Shown here: piece by piece, positions 1 to 7,755 of the stretch | Layout: each line of letters begins with the position of its first letter | Position numbering within the stretch: position 1 is the stretch's first letter | Assembly (NCBI GenBank): GCA_021838445.1 | Contig: JAKCDU010000035.1 | Coordinates: 1-36,286, forward strand | Reading direction: 5' to 3' | Source: Actinomycetes bacterium | Lineage (GTDB): Bacteria; Actinomycetota; Acidimicrobiia; Acidimicrobiales; Palsa-688 | DNA length: 36,286 nucleotides | Made by a program: the position numbers and the translations under genes | Notes under the pieces: generated by a model | What the model was told of the DNA's origin: nothing | The model's database searches: none | The model's input: the letters and a program-made list of their open reading frames with translations, nothing else

Positions 1-2
1 TC

Positions 3-110
3 AACCCGGGCACAGTCACGAGCGAGGGCATCAGCGCCGGGCGTAACCGGACAGCCATCACCGAGGTGATCTCGGCCAAGTCCAAGAAGAAGATCGTCTT
101 CGTCGACTGA
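3..110 (+). CDS. C-terminal end of an unidentified protein (5' end outside window)
   Basis: An open frame enters from the left edge and stops at TGA 108-110. The 35 visible residues end in a lysine-rich stretch followed by short hydrophobic residues (KSKKKIVFVD). No domain can be recognised from so short a piece. It is convergent with the Tad pilus operon on the other strand, so it need not belong to it. The codon choice (GC-rich third positions) matches the chromosome and the frame is continuous, which is the only evidence that it is coding. Confidence 0.5.
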   Translation, partial: NPGTVTSEGISAGRNRTAITEVISAKSKKKIVFVD

Positions 111-149
111 CCGCCGCCCAGCCCACCAACATTGCGCCTGTCGTCCCTT

Positions 150-172
150 CAGCGGGACCGGGCCCACCGCTG
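150..172. terminator. GC-rich hairpin between convergent genes
   Basis: CAGCGG (150-155) and CCGCTG (167-172) can pair across an 11-nt loop that itself contains GGGCCC. It lies between the stop of the + strand gene and the end of the pilus operon, where a bidirectional terminator would be expected. There is no U-tract on either side, so it is only a candidate. Confidence 0.3.
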
Positions 173-247
173 GGTCACGGGCATGGCCCGGGTCGGCACC
201 ACCGAAGCGGCGGGCAGATGAGGGGCCGGCACCGGTCTCGCGCCGCC

Positions 248-760
248 TCAGCCGGTACACGACACCGGCTGGGGCGGCCCGAAGGCGGCGGCGGGGAGGG
301 TCGGACCCCTGACCAGGGCGGCCGCCGCCGTCGAGCGCACCGACCGGGTCGACAAGCCGGGCACGATCCGGCCGAACACCGGGTCCACAGATGCCGTCGC
401 CGTCACCTCCACGGCGTCGCCGGCTACGGCGACGGCCAGGTGCAGGTGGTGGAGTGACGATGCCACCCCGCTGGCGGTGACCGACTGGCACACCACTGTC
501 GCCACCGTGGCTGGATCGAGTGTCACGCCGTGACCGGCGTAGAAGCTGGCGTTGCTCAGTCCCGCCGAGGCAGCGTCGTTGGCTGCTGCCAGCAGGTCGT
601 CGTGGAGCTGGGCCTGGGCCTGGTAGGCGACGGCACTGTCGACCGCCAGCGCGGCGAGGGCCATGAGCACCAGGAACGCCGCCGGCACCAGGGCCAGCAC
701 GCTGCCCCGCTCGGATCGCCGCAGTCTCAACCGGAGATCCCGGCGGCCAGCCGCCGTCAT
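248..760 (-). CDS. TadG-like Flp pilus-associated protein
   Basis: This is a 170-residue protein with a short basic N-terminus (RLRLRRSERGS) followed at once by one hydrophobic helix (about residues 19-42) and an Ala-rich extracytoplasmic part. That is the layout of TadE/TadG pseudopilins, which act in the envelope during Flp pilus assembly. ATG 760-758 overlaps the upstream gene's stop (ATGA), which fixes the start; an upstream in-frame ATG at 1216 would run through the previous gene and is rejected. It is the last gene of the operon. It is shorter than classical TadG and lacks the von Willebrand-type domain, so it is closer to the helicase/secretion neighbourhood TadE-like proteins of actinobacteria. 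The class is confident; the exact role is inferred from the neighbours. Confidence 0.7.
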   Translation of the reverse strand: MTAAGRRDLRLRLRRSERGSVLALVPAAFLVLMALAALAVDSAVAYQAQAQLHDDLLAAANDAASAGLSNASFYAGHGVTLDPATVATVVCQSVTASGVASSLHHLHLAVAVAGDAVEVTATASVDPVFGRIVPGLSTRSVRSTAAAALVRGPTLPAAAFGPPQPVSCTG

Positions 761-1257
761 GGGCAGACCGCGCTGCCTGGTAGGCCCGTGCGGTAGGGAT
801 CGACCAGCTCGGAATGGTCGCTGGTTACCGACTGGCCCCGTCCGAGGGGCCCGATCAGTGGCAGCTCCACCAATGGCGCCGGGTAGCTGACCGAGATGGT
901 GATCCGGGCGCAGCGGGCGAAGCCACCACTGATCAGTCGCACCATGGCCTGCTGCGGATCGCGCCCATAGCCGCGCAGGGCGGCCGCCGCGGCCTGCGAC
1001 GCCGACACCGACGCGCTCGCCGCGTCGGCTCCCTCGACATAGGTTCGAGCGGCTTGGCGGGCCGCCTCGGCGGTCGCATTCTTGGTGTCGACCACCGCCC
1101 ACCCGTAGGCGACGAGCAGCAGACCCACCACGAAGATCAGAAAGCCGAACAGCAGACCTTCGAAGCCGCCGGCGAAACCGTCGTCGCGAATGCGATCGGC
1201 GACGTGGCATCCCCATCGGTCGCGAAGAAGGCGGCCGACCCGCCCGGTGGATCTCAA
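757..1257 (-). CDS. TadE-like pseudopilin
   Basis: One strong membrane helix (the segment FGFLIFVVGLLLVAYGW) is followed by an Ala-rich helical region (ATAEAARQAARTYVEG) and a small beta-rich C-terminus ending with a Cys. This is the TadE pattern: a single N-terminal anchor with an extracytoplasmic amphipathic helix. No ATG exists in frame near the beginning. A TTG at 1257-1255 overlaps the stop of the preceding TadE gene (TTGA), which fits the coupled style of this operon, so I use it; the true start could be internal. Its stop overlaps the next ATG by 4 nt. The protein of up to 166 residues probably sits with the other two TadE/G-like proteins as minor pilus components. Confidence 0.65.
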   Translation of the reverse strand: MRSTGRVGRLLRDRWGCHVADRIRDDGFAGGFEGLLFGFLIFVVGLLLVAYGWAVVDTKNATAEAARQAARTYVEGADAASASVSASQAAAAALRGYGRDPQQAMVRLISGGFARCARITISVSYPAPLVELPLIGPLGRGQSVTSDHSELVDPYRTGLPGSAVCP

Positions 1258-1637
1258 CGGAACCGCTCGGTCCGGATGGTCACCATACGCTCGATCCGGC
1301 TCCAAGCCGACAGGCCAGGAAGGAACTCCGGGCTTTGCGCCCGCACCAGGAGCACCACCTGTTGGGCATCCACCTCCTCCCACACGAAGCTCAGATGGGA
1401 GGACCCGAAGGTGCCGAGCTGGCCCCGGGCCGCGGCTTCGGCGGCGCCCACCTCGAGGGCCGGGCTCGGCGCCGTCGCCACGGACTCGGCCGCCCGCGTA
1501 GCAGCCGCGGTGAGGGCCGACTCGGCGTAGAGGCGGACGATCAGCTGGGTGGCGAAGAGGAGCAGCACCATGAGGATCAGGAAGCCCACGATGGTGCCGA
1601 CGATGGCCGTGCCGGCGTCGGGTCGACGAGCGCCCAC
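1254..1637 (-). CDS. tadE: TadE-family pseudopilin
   Basis: The 127-residue product has a short N-terminal head, then GTAIVGTIVGFLILMVLLLF, one continuous membrane helix of the TadE type, followed by an Ala-rich amphipathic helix (AESALTAAATRAAESVA). TadE proteins are pseudopilins processed by the prepilin peptidase and needed for Flp pilus assembly. The gene starts 3 nt after the stop of the prepilin-like gene and overlaps the next gene. No prepilin peptidase gene is visible in the window, so it must be encoded elsewhere if processing occurs. Confidence 0.72.
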   Translation of the reverse strand: MGARRPDAGTAIVGTIVGFLILMVLLLFATQLIVRLYAESALTAAATRAAESVATAPSPALEVGAAEAAARGQLGTFGSSHLSFVWEEVDAQQVVLLVRAQSPEFLPGLSAWSRIERMVTIRTERFR

Positions 1638-1640
1638 GAT

Positions 1641-1859
1641 TCAACAGCTGGTGGTGCTCTGTCCTATGCAGTTGACCTGCTGGTTCACATGGGACGAGGC
1701 GTGCTGGAAGGTGGCGTTGAACGCCACCCACATCCCCACCCCGAGGAAGGCCATGACGAGCACAGCAATGGCCGCCGAGATGACTCCTTCGCCCCGCTCG
1801 TCCCGCTTGGGTGTGACCCCCCGATCCGGTCCGTCCACCGCTTCTGGATGCTCATTCAT
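1641..1859 (-). CDS. Small prepilin-like membrane protein (Flp-type)
   Basis: This is a 72-residue protein. A hydrophilic acidic leader of about 24 residues ends in RGEGVISAAIAVL and is followed by one hydrophobic helix (to about residue 47) and a short Cys-containing tail (C63 and C72). Length and layout fit a Flp pilin or minor pilin; the Gly-Glu junction before the hydrophobic helix resembles a prepilin cleavage site, but the typical Glu-Tyr of Flp pilins is not seen. It has an excellent ribosome site (GGAGGAGGT at 1864-1872, minus strand) and its own upstream motif at 1888-1907, which suggests strong separate expression, as expected for a major pilin. The two cysteines could form a disulfide outside the cell. 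Confidence 0.55.
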   Translation of the reverse strand: MNEHPEAVDGPDRGVTPKRDERGEGVISAAIAVLVMAFLGVGMWVAFNATFQHASSHVNQQVNCIGQSTTSC

Positions 1860-1887
1860 CTCGACCTCCTCCGGGTTGAATGAAACC

Positions 1888-1907
1888 TACTGAAACTACA
1901 TCGATGT
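1888..1907 (-). promoter_or_regulatory. Upstream motif of the prepilin-like gene, shared with tadA
   Basis: On the + strand the site reads TACTGAAACTACATCGATGT; on the coding strand it contains the perfect palindrome ACATCGATGT followed by TAGTTT, a possible -10 element (TANNNT). The same element with 16 of 20 identical bases lies at 5078-5097 before tadA. No good -35 box stands 17 nt upstream, so an activator or alternative sigma factor is possible. Confidence 0.45.
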
Positions 1908-1927
1908 GTTCTACCCTCCACACTGAA

Positions 1928-2836
1928 TCAGGCGTTGGCGAAGGAGTGCAGGGCGGCGAGGAAAGGGACGGCCAAGAGAATGGCTCCCGGAACGAGCGTG
2001 GCGACCGTCACCGGCACCCAGACCTGCTGAGCCCGGCGCTCGATCCTCTCCACCGTTCGCCGCTGCAGGTCCCGCCTCGCCGCCCGAGCCTCGGCCGACA
2101 CCAACCGGCCGAGATCCGCCGACTCGGCGTGCAGGGCCAGCACCGCGACCAGACGCCGCACCGGTTCCACCCCGACCCGGTCGGCCCATTCGCCCAAAGC
2201 ATCGGCCTCGCGCAGTCCCTGCTGAACCCGATTTGCCACTTCCTGCAGGTCCCGGGCCACACAGCCGCGTCCCCTGGCCGCCAGCCGCCCCAGAGCCGAC
2301 CCGACGGAGTACCCGGCGTTGAGGAGCATGGCCAACTGCTCAGCCATCACCGGCAGTTCCTCGGCGGTGAGACGCTGCCACTCCTCTGAGCGGTGGGCCA
2401 GACGCTGTTCCACCACCAAGAAAGCCAGAGTCGGCCCACCCCCCAACAGGAGCAATGCCAACGCCGCTGGAACACCCGAGGCCAGCGACAGCACTCCCGC
2501 GATCACCCCGCTGGCCGCCACCAGGGCGGCCTGGCGGAGCCGGAACATCGTTGCTGTGAGCGGGGAATGCACGCGGGCCAACCGCCGGGCCGCCCCCTCC
2601 CCCACCCCGAAGGCGCGAGCCAATCCGTCCCCGAGGTCCTTCACGAGCGGTCCGACCACCCCGTACATCGTCGAGGACGGCTCCGCACCCGTGCGCCTGG
2701 CGGCTACGACCGCGCCCGGGTGGAACGGTCGGAGCCGTTCGGTCAGAGACGGCCGGGCCAGACGATCCCACTTCGACAGCAACAGCGCCGACCCAGCCCA
2801 AACCATTAGGCCTACCGCTACGACGAGCCGGCTCAC
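1928..2836 (-). CDS. tadC: TadC-like type II secretion F-domain membrane protein
   Basis: This is a 302-residue inner-membrane protein of the GspF/TadC group. A first helix near the N-terminus (VVAVGLMVWAGSALLL) is followed by a cytoplasmic part, a helix pair around the segment GVIAGVLSLASGVPAALALLLLGG, the conserved F-domain region (LTAEELPVMAEQLAMLLNAGYSVGSAL...) and a C-terminal hydrophobic end. With TadB it should form the membrane platform driven by TadA. I choose GTG 2836-2834, which overlaps the TadB stop (GTGA), instead of an in-frame start at 2887 that would create a 55-nt overlap. A 91-nt gap with its own promoter motif separates it from the prepilin gene downstream. Confidence 0.8.
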   Translation of the reverse strand: MSRLVVAVGLMVWAGSALLLSKWDRLARPSLTERLRPFHPGAVVAARRTGAEPSSTMYGVVGPLVKDLGDGLARAFGVGEGAARRLARVHSPLTATMFRLRQAALVAASGVIAGVLSLASGVPAALALLLLGGGPTLAFLVVEQRLAHRSEEWQRLTAEELPVMAEQLAMLLNAGYSVGSALGRLAARGRGCVARDLQEVANRVQQGLREADALGEWADRVGVEPVRRLVAVLALHAESADLGRLVSAEARAARRDLQRRTVERIERRAQQVWVPVTVATLVPGAILLAVPFLAALHSFANA

Positions 2837-3759
2837 CCGAAGACCCGGGGCGGTACCGGTAGTCGCATCAACCGACCCGACCACCACCAGCAGAGCGCCA
2901 CGGCGACCAGCCCGGCGGCCACCGCAATCTGTCCTCCAATCGTTTCATAGGCCTGGCGACCGCTGCCGATGGTGAGCCCCGCCAGGGCCATGCCGAGCGG
3001 CACCAATAGGACGAACCGGCGGGCGAACCGGACCCCGGCCAACCGGCTGTCGGCGTCGAGGCGACTCTGCAGGTCGAGGGTCCGGTCCTCGATGAGGTCG
3101 ACCAGCTTGGTGTCGAGGTCGGTCCCACCGACCTCGTGAGCCATGAGGAGGGTCTCGAATACTGCATCGGCCGTCGGATCGTCCAGACCCTCCTTCAGGA
3201 TGGAGACCGTGGCGCCAAAGTCGACGGTGAGGAGCCACTCCCGCTCAGCCGCGTCGAAGGTCGGCCGCCACTCGTCGGGCACCTTGCGGGCTGCCTCGAA
3301 CACGGCCTGTGGCACCGACCGGCCCAGGGACCCCGTTCGCAGCCGGATCTCCTCCAACACCCTCGGCCACTCGGCGATCGCTGATTCGAGCCGCATCTGG
3401 GCACGCCGGCGGTGGGCCGCTACCGGGAAAGTCCCGGCGAACACCCCGCACAGCACCGCTGGCGCCAGACCGCCGAACAGGAGCCACGCCAACAGGGCTC
3501 CGCCAGCGACTGCCACCGCAACCGCCGCTGCCACCTCCCTCCCAGCCGAGCCGGACCGGCCTCCCCGCCGGTTGGATGGACCTAACCGCTCCCCCAGCGC
3601 CGCGCCAACCGATTGACCGAGCCGACGTGGTCTTTCGGCCGTCCTCCTCCCCCGCGATCGGCGGTCGGCCCCGGTGGCCGAGGTGTATACGAGCCAACCT
3701 CCGGTCATCGCCGAGACGGCCGCGATCCCGCCGGCAGTCAAGCTCATAGGACTGGTCAC
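2833..3759 (-). CDS. tadB: TadB-like type II secretion F-domain membrane protein
   Basis: The 308-residue product has an N-terminal helix (GGIAAVSAMTGGWLVYTSA), a basic cytoplasmic loop, a helix pair (AAAVAVAVAGGALLAWLLFGGLAPAVL in outline), an F-domain core with RLRTGSLGRSVPQAVFEAA and two C-terminal membrane helices. TadB and TadC are paralogous platform proteins of Flp pilus machines. GTG 3759-3757 overlaps the tadA stop (GTGA); an alternative ATG lies 12 nt inside at 3747. The tadA-tadB-tadC order is the usual one. Confidence 0.8.
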   Translation of the reverse strand: MTSPMSLTAGGIAAVSAMTGGWLVYTSATGADRRSRGRRTAERPRRLGQSVGAALGERLGPSNRRGGRSGSAGREVAAAVAVAVAGGALLAWLLFGGLAPAVLCGVFAGTFPVAAHRRRAQMRLESAIAEWPRVLEEIRLRTGSLGRSVPQAVFEAARKVPDEWRPTFDAAEREWLLTVDFGATVSILKEGLDDPTADAVFETLLMAHEVGGTDLDTKLVDLIEDRTLDLQSRLDADSRLAGVRFARRFVLLVPLGMALAGLTIGSGRQAYETIGGQIAVAAGLVAVALCWWWSGRLMRLPVPPRVFG

Positions 3760-5066
3760 TGCTGGCCGACCAACGCCCGCAGGTCGAACCCGTGCAGCTC
3801 CAAAGCCCGGGCTGCTCTGACCGGCAGGCCCCCCGACCAGCGCAGTGGATCGCTGAAGCGTGCCCGGGCGAACACGCTGGTCGTGGTGAACGCCACGGTG
3901 CCGGCCGCGACCTGGAGGTCCTCCACAGCCAAGACCTCGGTCACCCGAAGGTCGCTCTCTCTACGGGAGCAGAACACGACCAGGTCGACCGCCTCGCTCA
4001 CCAGAGCCGACAGGGCCGACACGGTCAGCTCGGAGCCGCTTTCGGCGAGCTGGCATATGAAGCGCAGCCGGGACAGGGCTTGGCGGGCCGAGCCGGCGTG
4101 GATCGTCGTGAATCCCTGTACGCCCGACGACAGCGTCAGCAGAAGCGGCAGCGCTTCGCGGTCGCGGACCTCTCCGACTATGGCCACGTCGGGGGCCATG
4201 CGGAGAAACCCGGCCACCAGGCGGCGCAGATCCACCTCCTTGCGGTCAGCCCTAGCTGGGCGGGTCTGCATGTGGGCCACATTGGGCTGATCGATGTCGG
4301 TCTCGAACACCTCCTCGGCCACCACCACCCGTAATGCCGGGTCGAGCTCGGCAGCCAGACAGCTGAGCACGGTCGTCTTCCCCGCGCCGGGTGCGCCAGC
4401 AATGAGTATCGAAAGCCCGCTGCGCACGCAGGCGGTCAGGAAGCGGGCGGTCTGGATGTCGAGCATGCTCCTCTCGACCAACTCCCGCAGGTCCCGGTGC
4501 GCTACCCCGGAGAACTTCCGAATGTTGATCAGTAGATGGCCGTCGCGCCCGATATCGGAGTGCACGATGTGAAGGCGGGACCCATTGTCCAACTGGGCGT
4601 CCTGGAGGCCCTCGGACGGGTCGAGCTTGCGGTGCGACCGACTGGCGTCGTCGAGGATCTTGGTCAGCACCCGGACCACGTGATCGTCGTCATGGAAGAC
4701 CTCGTGGTGGTATCCACCACTGCCAGAGTGGCGCTTGCAGAAGATCGACGCCGGACCATTGATCATGATCTCCCACACGTCGGGATCGTCGAGAAGGGGC
4801 TGCAACGGCCCGTAACCGGTGAGGTTTCGCATGGCCCGCTCGACCGCCGCGTCGGGGTCGGCGATGTCCTGAGCCCTCTGACCACGGCGGTACTCGGCCC
4901 GCCAGTCGGCAACCTCCTCCACCAGCAGGTGCCGCAAACGAACACCGCCGTCGGTATCGGCCATGTCGATCCCCGCCGACTTGGCCCGATCCTGCACCGC
5001 TCGTTCGATCTCCCGCAGGGGCGATACCCAACGCTGCTCCACCCCGCCAACCAGCGTTCCCGCCAC
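3756..5066 (-). CDS. tadA: TadA/CpaF-family pilus assembly ATPase
   Basis: This is a hexameric secretion ATPase that powers Flp pilus assembly from the cytoplasm. An N-terminal helical domain with GYGPLQPLLDDPDVWEIMI is typical of CpaF. The core carries the Walker A loop GAPGAGKTT, an Asp/Glu-box region around EEVFETD, a Walker B-like segment (MAPDVAIVGEVRD) and the His-box FTTIHAGS. The length of about 437 residues is normal. A TTG at 5084 is also in frame, but it falls inside the shared upstream motif (5078-5097), so I prefer GTG 5066; GTG 5042 is a further option. It is the first gene of the operon. TadZ/CpaE, CpaB and prepilin peptidase genes are not adjacent. Confidence 0.88.
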   Translation of the reverse strand: MAGTLVGGVEQRWVSPLREIERAVQDRAKSAGIDMADTDGGVRLRHLLVEEVADWRAEYRRGQRAQDIADPDAAVERAMRNLTGYGPLQPLLDDPDVWEIMINGPASIFCKRHSGSGGYHHEVFHDDDHVVRVLTKILDDASRSHRKLDPSEGLQDAQLDNGSRLHIVHSDIGRDGHLLINIRKFSGVAHRDLRELVERSMLDIQTARFLTACVRSGLSILIAGAPGAGKTTVLSCLAAELDPALRVVVAEEVFETDIDQPNVAHMQTRPARADRKEVDLRRLVAGFLRMAPDVAIVGEVRDREALPLLLTLSSGVQGFTTIHAGSARQALSRLRFICQLAESGSELTVSALSALVSEAVDLVVFCSRRESDLRVTEVLAVEDLQVAAGTVAFTTTSVFARARFSDPLRWSGGLPVRAARALELHGFDLRALVGQQ

Positions 5067-5077
5067 TCCCGGGAATG

Positions 5078-5097
5078 TACTCAAGTTACATCAATGT
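5078..5097 (-). promoter_or_regulatory. Upstream motif of tadA, shared with the prepilin-like gene
   Basis: The + strand reads TACTCAAGTTACATCAATGT. On the coding strand ACATTGATG is followed by TAACTT, a possible -10; transcription would then start about 10 nt before GTG 5066, giving an almost leaderless message. It matches 16 of 20 bases of the site at 1888-1907. Confidence 0.45.
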
Positions 5098-5585
5098 CGG
5101 AAAGACCTTTCTCCGCTGCTCAACTGCGGCCGACCCTCGACGGCCTCAACTGAGGAGGCTGGAACCAGTTGAATACGCCCCTACGGCTCGGACACAGGAT
5201 GGCGTTGGGCCGAAGCGTACCGGGCTGGCAAGGCCGCCGTGGCCCAGGTCGCCAGGCCTTCCGACCCAAGGCATCACGGTCTCTAGCTGGCCACTTCTCG
5301 GGACGTCGACAGGTCGGTGGTGAGTGCTCTCTCCGCGGCCCCCCACCTGGCTACCCCCAGCACCCTCCCCCGACCTCATACTCGGTATGGCGTGGCAGGT
5401 GGGGCGGGATGACTACCGCCCAGGCGACGCCTTCACCGCAGACAATAACAAGGCAATAAATAGCATCAACCAGGTGCCGATTGGGGATGCTCGCTTGCTC
5501 CGCCCCACCAATCCTCCTAAGGTTCGGGTAAGAGTAGGTCTCGATCGTCAGCGTGGCGACCGGTCATCTTCAGCGGGGGGAATCA
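5098..5585. other. Divergent intergenic region between tadA and the ABC operon
   Basis: About 490 nt without a convincing gene. Short open frames here lack ribosome sites and recognisable sequence. The right part contains an AT-richer patch (around 5440-5470, with CAATAACAAGGCAATAAATAG) and TAAGGT at 5518-5523, a possible -10 for the ABC operon. No clear operator repeat is seen. Confidence 0.5.
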
Positions 5586-6878
5586 GTGGACGTAGCAGCC
5601 AGCACTACTCGGACCACAAGGTCCAGGCGGGGATCCGCCGTCACGGCGGTTTTCGGGAGCGTGGGCCTGAGCGCCTTGATGCTGTCGGCGTGCGGTTCAT
5701 CAGGTCATTCGACAGCTGGCTCAACTGGTACATCGGCGAGTGGATCCGGCGCCTCGACCACGGTAGGGCAGCAGGCTACAGGAGCCCCGATAATCGTCGG
5801 CGAGGACTGGGACAGTACCAGCGCCGACGCCGCCTTCACCGATGTAACGGCCAAGACTTTGGCCTATGCCGTCAGCTACATCAACTCCCACGGAGGAGTG
5901 CTGGGTCGCCCGATCAAGCTCATCTTCGGCAATGATCAGAGCCAGCCCTCCAATGGACCAGCCGTAACCGAGCAGCTGGTCAACTCCGGAGCCAAGTTCC
6001 TGCTGTACAACGAAGGCACTGATTACGGCTCGAAAGCTACCATAGAGAAGCTTGGCATTCCGGCCATAGGCGTCACTGATGTCGTGCCGACATTCGCCTC
6101 TCCGCCCGACAATACCTACACCTATGAGGTCGCCAGTCAATTGAGCAATTGGGCCGCGGTCTATTGCGGCGCTTGGAAGGCAACCGGCGTCAAGACTATT
6201 GGGATTATACGCGACGATTCGACGACTACCGCTGGGCTGGACAAGATCCTCTTTCCTCAGCTCCAGGGTTGCGTGAACATCACCGACATAGAGACTGCCT
6301 CGGGAAGCGCATCGGACTTAACGGCCCCTGTGGCGCGTCTGCTCGGGCATCACCCAGACGCCATTTTGGTCGCTGACCTGGGCGGTCCATTCGAAATTCT
6401 GGCACAGGATACGATTTACCAATCCGATCCCAACATCACCCGATATTCGTTGGCCACGATCGTGAACGAGCCATCTACCTGGAAGCTGGCAACCGCTGGG
6501 GCCCTCAACGGAGTGATATCAATGGGCTCGCTCAATCCCACGAATCCTCGGACGGCACAGCTCCAACAGATGCTTACGTCCGCGTACGGTTCTTCCTTCT
6601 CCATGACGGCCTTCGACGCCAATGCATGGGATGCAGTTCAGATCATGAAAGAGGCCATGGTCAACTCGGGTAACCCTGACGATCCGCAAAAGGTCAACCA
6701 GGCCATGCAAGGAATCTCTTCATACACGGCGTCGTTCGGTCAGCCTGGGTATCAGCTGACATACTCAGCTAGCAAGCACTCCGGTGCGAATGGCCTGTGT
6801 GGACTGGTATTGGAACAATTCGGCTCGAACAACCATCCGGACACTGCGTTCTCCAAGTATCAACCGTCCTGTAGCTGA
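5586..6878 (+). CDS. Liv-type ABC transporter substrate-binding lipoprotein
   Basis: This is the extracytoplasmic receptor of a branched-chain amino acid-type (HAAT) importer. The signal peptide ends in a lipobox LSAC (Cys about residue 36), followed by a Ser/Thr/Gly-rich tether and a periplasmic-binding fold beginning at PIIVGEDWDSTSADAAF, with the typical VSYINSHGGVLGRPIKLI and TAPVARLLGHHPDAILVA segments. Start GTG 5586 is preceded by a strong GGGGGG ribosome site (5575-5580); an in-frame start at 5553 lacks one. Its stop is 1 nt from the permease start. The ligand is not readable: this fold binds amino acids, amides, urea, aromatic acids and other compounds, and the P450 in the same operon argues for a hydrophobic organic substrate. 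Confidence 0.88.
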   Translation: MDVAASTTRTTRSRRGSAVTAVFGSVGLSALMLSACGSSGHSTAGSTGTSASGSGASTTVGQQATGAPIIVGEDWDSTSADAAFTDVTAKTLAYAVSYINSHGGVLGRPIKLIFGNDQSQPSNGPAVTEQLVNSGAKFLLYNEGTDYGSKATIEKLGIPAIGVTDVVPTFASPPDNTYTYEVASQLSNWAAVYCGAWKATGVKTIGIIRDDSTTTAGLDKILFPQLQGCVNITDIETASGSASDLTAPVARLLGHHPDAILVADLGGPFEILAQDTIYQSDPNITRYSLATIVNEPSTWKLATAGALNGVISMGSLNPTNPRTAQLQQMLTSAYGSSFSMTAFDANAWDAVQIMKEAMVNSGNPDDPQKVNQAMQGISSYTASFGQPGYQLTYSASKHSGANGLCGLVLEQFGSNNHPDTAFSKYQPSCS

Positions 6879-6879
6879 G

Positions 6880-7755
6880 GTGAGCGACCTTCAACTCTGG
6901 ATATCAGCAGTACAGATCGGCTGCTTTTTTGGGCTCTTGGCCCTGTCCTACTACGTCGTACTAGCCGGGACTGGATTCTTCAACTTCGCTATCGGAACCT
7001 ACGCGATGGTCGGAGGGCTATGTGCTGCGTGGCTGGTCATCAACCATAACTATCCCCTCTGGCCAGCCGTGTTGATCGCTCTGGTCGCGACCGTGGCATT
7101 GGCCGCGGTGACGGAGGTCGCGGTCGTCCGACCGGTGCAGCGCCGGTCGGAGGGAAGCGAGCTCCCGGCTCTTGTGGCCGTGACGGCCGTGCTCTTCGCG
7201 ATACAGCAGCTGGGGGGGGTCACCTTCGGATACACGACACTACCGGGCCAGAACCTATGGACTTTTCATTCCATACACCTCGGTTCATCGATAATCCTTC
7301 CATCTGCACTGGTGCTCGTGGTGACCACCGTGATCGTCTTCTTCCTGGTCGCCGCTTGGGTACGCTTCACCCGCACAGGACGCGTTCTCAGAGCGGTGGG
7401 CGACAGCCGGGAATCGGCGTCCCTGCTCGGCCTGCCTGTGGGCCGTATCCGAATCATTGGATTTGCGCTCTCGGGTCTTTTGGCTGGGACAGCGGGATTA
7501 CTCTTTGCCCCCAAGGCGGGTGTGAGTTCATCTAGCGGACTGGATTGGGCGCTGAGTGGATTCCTGGCGCTGGTGGTTGGCGGAACTGCTTCGGTGTGGG
7601 CCCCTCTGGTTGGCGGCCTCATCCTTGGCATGCTCCAGATATTCATTCCGTTCTACTTCGGTGGCACCTCCCTCCCTTATCTGCTCCTGATACTTGCCGC
7701 GGTGTTCTTTGCCTTCCGTCCACAGGGGCTCTTCGACCGCCGGGTGAGGGTATGA
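6880..7755 (+). CDS. Liv-type ABC transporter permease (LivH family)
   Basis: A very hydrophobic protein of about 291 residues with around eight membrane segments and the LivH landmarks GFFNFAIGTYAMVGG, RVLRAVGDSRESASLLGLPVGRI (cytoplasmic loop that docks the ATPase) and ALSGLLAGTAGLL. It forms half of the membrane channel. The start GTG 6880, with GAGG just before it, lies directly after the receptor gene's stop (6876-6878). An in-frame ATG at 6784 lies inside the receptor gene and is rejected. Confidence 0.88.
   Translation: MSDLQLWISAVQIGCFFGLLALSYYVVLAGTGFFNFAIGTYAMVGGLCAAWLVINHNYPLWPAVLIALVATVALAAVTEVAVVRPVQRRSEGSELPALVAVTAVLFAIQQLGGVTFGYTTLPGQNLWTFHSIHLGSSIILPSALVLVVTTVIVFFLVAAWVRFTRTGRVLRAVGDSRESASLLGLPVGRIRIIGFALSGLLAGTAGLLFAPKAGVSSSSGLDWALSGFLALVVGGTASVWAPLVGGLILGMLQIFIPFYFGGTSLPYLLLILAAVFFAFRPQGLFDRRVRV

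Noticed and set aside
5067-5084. TTG 5084 as the start of tadA
   Set aside because: It lies inside the shared upstream element, without a ribosome site; GTG 5066 keeps the family alignment.
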